DNA of 7,276 nucleotides from JAOTYV01 sp041557595 (GTDB lineage Bacteria; Pseudomonadota; Alphaproteobacteria; UBA8366): the NCBI GenBank assembly GCA_041557595.1, contig JBFFGE010000219.1:1-7276 (forward strand), written 5' to 3'. Shown piece by piece: positions 5,372-7,276 of this stretch. The translations under genes and the position numbers were made by a program. Position 1 is the stretch's first letter; the number at the start of each line of letters is the position of its first letter. The notes below the pieces were generated by a model. That model did no database searches. It was not told where the DNA came from and saw nothing but the letters and a program-made list of their open reading frames with translations.

Positions 5372-6400
5372 CTATTTCAGAATCTTGGGTTCGATGCCGT
5401 AATCCTTGCAGGCCTTGAGCGAGGCGGGGTGCGCGTCGATCCCTTTCGGCACGATGCACATGCTGGCGCGCCGATACAGTTTGCCGCCGCCGAGGTATTT
5501 GCCCGCCGCCGTATCGATATCGAGATAGACCTTGGTCAACTCATAGGCCAGTTCATCCGGGAAATCCTTGTGCGCCGCCATGAAGACGTAGTCGCCCATG
5601 CATTCGAGATTTCCCTTCTGCCCGGGGATTTTTCCGTTGGCGATGTTGTGCGTCACGAAGGGGGCGTTGAAGTCCTTGTTGACCTTGTCGACCGCGGCTT
5701 TCGGGATCGGAATGTGATAGTAGGGGCGCCCGGTGGCGGCCAGTTTGCGAACCGGCCCGGAGGGGAAGACGACCGTCTGGTCGGTCGTAATTGTCGCCAG
5801 CCCCACGGCGACATTCACCTTGCCGTCGAGCAGCGCCGATGTTCCGGCATTGTTGCCGAGATATTCCAGCTTCGCGTTCTTGACGCCCATGCCGTTCTCG
5901 ATGGCCTTGGTCGTGAACAGCGCCCAATGGGTCTGCGAACGCCGGCCGAGCCCGACACGCTTGCCGCCGAAATCCTTGATCGACTTGATGTCCTTGTCGA
6001 GCGTCGTGAACCAGATGCAATTCGAGGAACGCGTGACGATCCAGCGGAAATTGGTGCGCGGAATCGGTTGCGCAAAGAATCCTTTCTGCGCGGTGTCGGC
6101 GGCCCAAAGCGCGCCGGTCGATGACCAGAACGTCGTCGTCTTATAGCGCTTCTTGTTGTTCGCCATCTCCTTCACGTTGTAGACGAACCCGGGACTTTCC
6201 TGCGCGACCAGGCGGAGCCAGGCGTGACGCTTGGCGATCAGCCGCTCGAAGATGACAACCTGTTCGGTGATGCCCGCGCCGAATGGAGCGGTCAGCGACG
6301 GCACGCGAACCTCATCGCGCGCGAGAGCCGATCCGGTGACCGACAACGTGGTCACCATTGCCGCGGCGCCTAGGGTGAAAATCTTTCGATGCGACTTCAT
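5372..6400 (-). CDS. TAXI-family TRAP transporter solute-binding protein
   Basis: This 342-residue protein starts at the ATG at 6400, whose N-terminus (Lys/Arg-rich, then hydrophobic LGAAAMVTTLSVTG, ending ALA before RDE) is a signal peptide with likely cleavage after residue 27, so the protein is periplasmic. The middle segment IKSIKDFGGKRVGLGRRSQT (138-157) fits the GKRV-G domain boundary of TAXI/NMT1-like periplasmic proteins, and the C-terminal HPASLKACKDYGIEP matches the HPGA-type end. It should capture an organic acid and deliver it to the fused permease encoded downstream. The frame is open back to 6550 but those residues precede the signal peptide and are not used. AGGGAGA lies about 10 bases before the ATG, rather far. 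The usual glycine-rich N-terminal TAXI motif is poorly conserved (PFGAGITEQ), so this is a divergent member; the permease neighbour supports the call. Confidence 0.87.
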   Translation of the reverse strand: MKSHRKIFTLGAAAMVTTLSVTGSALARDEVRVPSLTAPFGAGITEQVVIFERLIAKRHAWLRLVAQESPGFVYNVKEMANNKKRYKTTTFWSSTGALWAADTAQKGFFAQPIPRTNFRWIVTRSSNCIWFTTLDKDIKSIKDFGGKRVGLGRRSQTHWALFTTKAIENGMGVKNAKLEYLGNNAGTSALLDGKVNVAVGLATITTDQTVVFPSGPVRKLAATGRPYYHIPIPKAAVDKVNKDFNAPFVTHNIANGKIPGQKGNLECMGDYVFMAAHKDFPDELAYELTKVYLDIDTAAGKYLGGGKLYRRASMCIVPKGIDAHPASLKACKDYGIEPKILK

Positions 6401-6458
6401 GATTTCTGATTCTCCCTGTCTATGAACGTTCTGAACCGTCATTTTCATTGGAAAGTAC

Positions 6459-6512
6459 CGAAAAGTGTCGGATTTTTGAATCCCGTTGTCAAAACGGGTC
6501 GAAAAGTGACGG
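6459..6512 (-). promoter_or_regulatory. Candidate promoter with operator-like dyad and direct repeats upstream of the TAXI gene
   Basis: On the minus strand a perfect -35 TTGACA (6492-6487) is followed after 17 bases by GACACT (6469-6464), a weak -10. The -35 box lies in an inverted repeat, CCCGTT and AACGGG (6482-6487 and 6493-6498) with a five-base spacer. On either side are near-identical 13-mers, CGAAAAGTGTCGG (6459-6471) and CGAAAAGTGACGG (6500-6512) as read on the plus strand, starting 41 bases apart, about four helical turns. One covers the -10 and the other lies just upstream of the -35. This looks like a repressor- or activator-controlled promoter for the transport operon. The layout is seen directly; regulation is inferred. 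Confidence 0.45.
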
Positions 6513-6563
6513 TCGATCTTCGTTGTCGCGCGTGATCGCCCGGTGCGCACGGGTAGTGCGATC

Positions 6564-7022
6564 TTATTCCGGCCGACCTGCCATCATCCGTACCGCGGTA
6601 TAGGTCAGCACGTTCTTGCCGTCCTGATTGACCACCTTGTTGGTGCTGCTGACGATGCCCCGGTTGCCCTTGCTGGTCGCGCGCGCGCCGGTAATTTCGA
6701 CTTCGCCATGAATGGTGTCGCCGACCAGGGTGGGCCCATGCACCTTGATCGCGGTTTCCAGCAGCGCCAATCCGGTATGCTGCATGGTCGCCTGGACCAA
6801 TAGCCCTTCCACGATCGTGTAGGCGAGCATTCCGGGTACGACGCGCCCCTGAATGGCGCCATGCGCCGCATTGTACGTGGCGTCGGTGAACATCATTTCG
6901 ACCATGCCGGTCGTGTTGATGAAGCCGACCAGATCCGCTTCGGTGATCGTCCGGTTGATCGTACGGAATTGACGGCCTTCGACCATGTCATTCCAGTAAA
7001 AGCCGAGACCGACGGTTTCCAT
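6564..7022 (-). CDS. MaoC-like hotdog-fold protein (acyl dehydratase family) with a substituted catalytic dyad
   Basis: This 152-residue protein is a single hotdog domain. Family features are TITEADLVGF (25-34), GRVVPGMLAYTIVEGLLVQ (59-77), the hotdog strand VHGPTLVGDTIHGEVEI (94-110) and TSKGNRGIV followed by VVNQDGKNVLTYTAVR. MaoC/PhaJ-type (R)-specific enoyl-CoA hydratases carry a GDFNPLHMD-like loop whose Asp and His are catalytic. The aligned nine residues here (39-47) are GMVEMMFTD, with Met40 and Phe45 in those places, so ordinary hydratase activity is doubtful. It might bind an acyl-CoA, act as a thioesterase-like enzyme or partner another subunit. The ATG at 7022 has AGGAG nine bases before it. 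It lies downstream of an enoyl-CoA hydratase gene on the same strand, with a dispersed repeat between, which suggests an acyl-CoA pathway. Confidence 0.82.
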   Translation of the reverse strand: METVGLGFYWNDMVEGRQFRTINRTITEADLVGFINTTGMVEMMFTDATYNAAHGAIQGRVVPGMLAYTIVEGLLVQATMQHTGLALLETAIKVHGPTLVGDTIHGEVEITGARATSKGNRGIVSSTNKVVNQDGKNVLTYTAVRMMAGRPE

Positions 7023-7053
7023 AGTTTGTTACTCCTAGATGCAAGGCTGAAAT

Positions 7054-7134
7054 GTCATTCCGGACGGCGCGAAGCGTCGATCCGGAATCCAGGCTTCCGC
7101 AGTACTGCAGGATTCCCGCTTTCGCGGGAACGAC
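7054..7134. repeat. Dispersed palindromic repeat (SFPRKRES-type) in the intergenic gap
   Basis: The element is bounded by GTCATTCC and GGGAACGAC and contains two hairpins: ATTCCGGA (7057-7064) with TCCGGAAT (7081-7088), extended by CGGCGC/GCGTCG around a GAA loop, and TTCCCGC (7113-7119) with GCGGGAA (7124-7130). A GCAGTACTGC palindrome lies between them. On the minus strand it translates to SFPRKRES and then IPDRRFAPSGMT, the well-known spurious peptides of this proteobacterial repeat family. It lies between the crotonase stop and the MaoC-like gene and could affect transcript stability or act as an attenuator. Only one copy is in the window. Confidence 0.75.
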
Positions 7135-7167
7135 GACATATGCAGCGTTTGCGTTGAAAGGACCGCG

Positions 7168-7276
7168 TCACCGACCCTTCCATTGCGGCGGGCGTTTTTC
7201 CGAAAAGGCTTTCGGTCCCTCGATATAGTCTTCGCTGTCACGCATCCGATCGATGGCCGGATACTCGGCGTTCATT
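7168..7276 (-). CDS. Enoyl-CoA hydratase/isomerase (crotonase) family, C-terminal fragment cut by the window edge
   Basis: The last 35 residues before the TGA at 7170-7168 include RMRDSEDYIEGPKAFSEKRP followed by PQWKGR. This is the typical crotonase C-terminus (pattern S-x-D-x-x-E-G-x-x-A-F-x-E-K-R-x-P-x-x-x-G), which forms the terminal helix near the acyl-CoA pocket. Crotonases hydrate or isomerise enoyl-CoA thioesters; the catalytic Glu residues and the oxyanion hole lie outside the window. The Met at 7275 is internal to the family alignment and not the start. It is upstream of the MaoC-like gene on the same strand with a 145-base gap. Family assignment is strong; the precise reaction cannot be given. 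Confidence 0.85.
   Translation of the reverse strand, partial: MNAEYPAIDRMRDSEDYIEGPKAFSEKRPPQWKGR

Noticed and set aside
6401..6550. An N-terminal extension of the TAXI protein by 50 codons.
   Set aside because: It would place residues before a clear signal peptide and would cover the candidate promoter.
6539..6553. CCCG...CGGG hairpin after the MaoC-like gene as a terminator.
   Set aside because: The stem is only four base pairs with a seven-base loop and no T-run on the relevant strand.
7035..7241. A 68-codon minus-strand frame containing SFPRKRES.
   Set aside because: This peptide is the well-known artefact of a dispersed palindromic repeat, and the rest is the crotonase C-terminus out of frame.

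Overview
The window looks like GC-rich chromosomal DNA of an alphaproteobacterium, possibly a soil or water Rhodospirillales-like organism. This rests on gene content, codon use and a dispersed repeat of the kind that gives SFPRKRES-type spurious peptides; it is an impression, not a placement. It holds a small catabolic and transport neighbourhood next to an insertion-sequence scar.

Layout from left to right. (1) Positions 1-140 are the right end of an IS3-family element: the C-terminus of its transposase and a TG...CA-type terminus. (2) Directly against it, on the minus strand, lies the first 125 codons of an LCM-type (TIGR00027-like) SAM-dependent methyltransferase that the element appears to have cut just after the SAM-binding motif. 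(3) A complete minus-strand single-domain formyltransferase follows, resembling the 10-formyltetrahydrofolate hydrolase domain of ALDH1L1. (4) A 315-base divergent intergenic region carries candidate promoters on both strands and a leader segment able to form two mutually exclusive helices, one of which covers the start codon of the next gene. (5) Two plus-strand genes encode the large and small subunits of a benzoate/toluate-type Rieske ring-hydroxylating dioxygenase. No reductase or cis-diol dehydrogenase follows them. (6) Convergent to these, on the minus strand, are a fused DctQM-type TRAP permease (4TM/12TM fusion) and, upstream of it, its TAXI-family periplasmic binding protein, whose promoter region has a repeat/dyad arrangement. 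(7) Further upstream on the minus strand are a MaoC-like hotdog protein with a substituted catalytic dyad and, at the window edge, the C-terminus of an enoyl-CoA hydratase. A palindromic dispersed repeat sits between those two.

A plausible joint role, which is inference, is uptake of an organic (possibly aromatic) acid by the TRAP-TAXI system, ring dihydroxylation by the two-subunit oxygenase with electrons from a reductase encoded elsewhere, and CoA-thioester processing by the crotonase and hotdog proteins. No new defence system or mobile system beyond the IS end was recognised. The most noteworthy signals are the start-codon-occluding leader structure, the degenerate hotdog active site, the IS-truncated methyltransferase and the dyad-plus-direct-repeat promoter before the TAXI gene.
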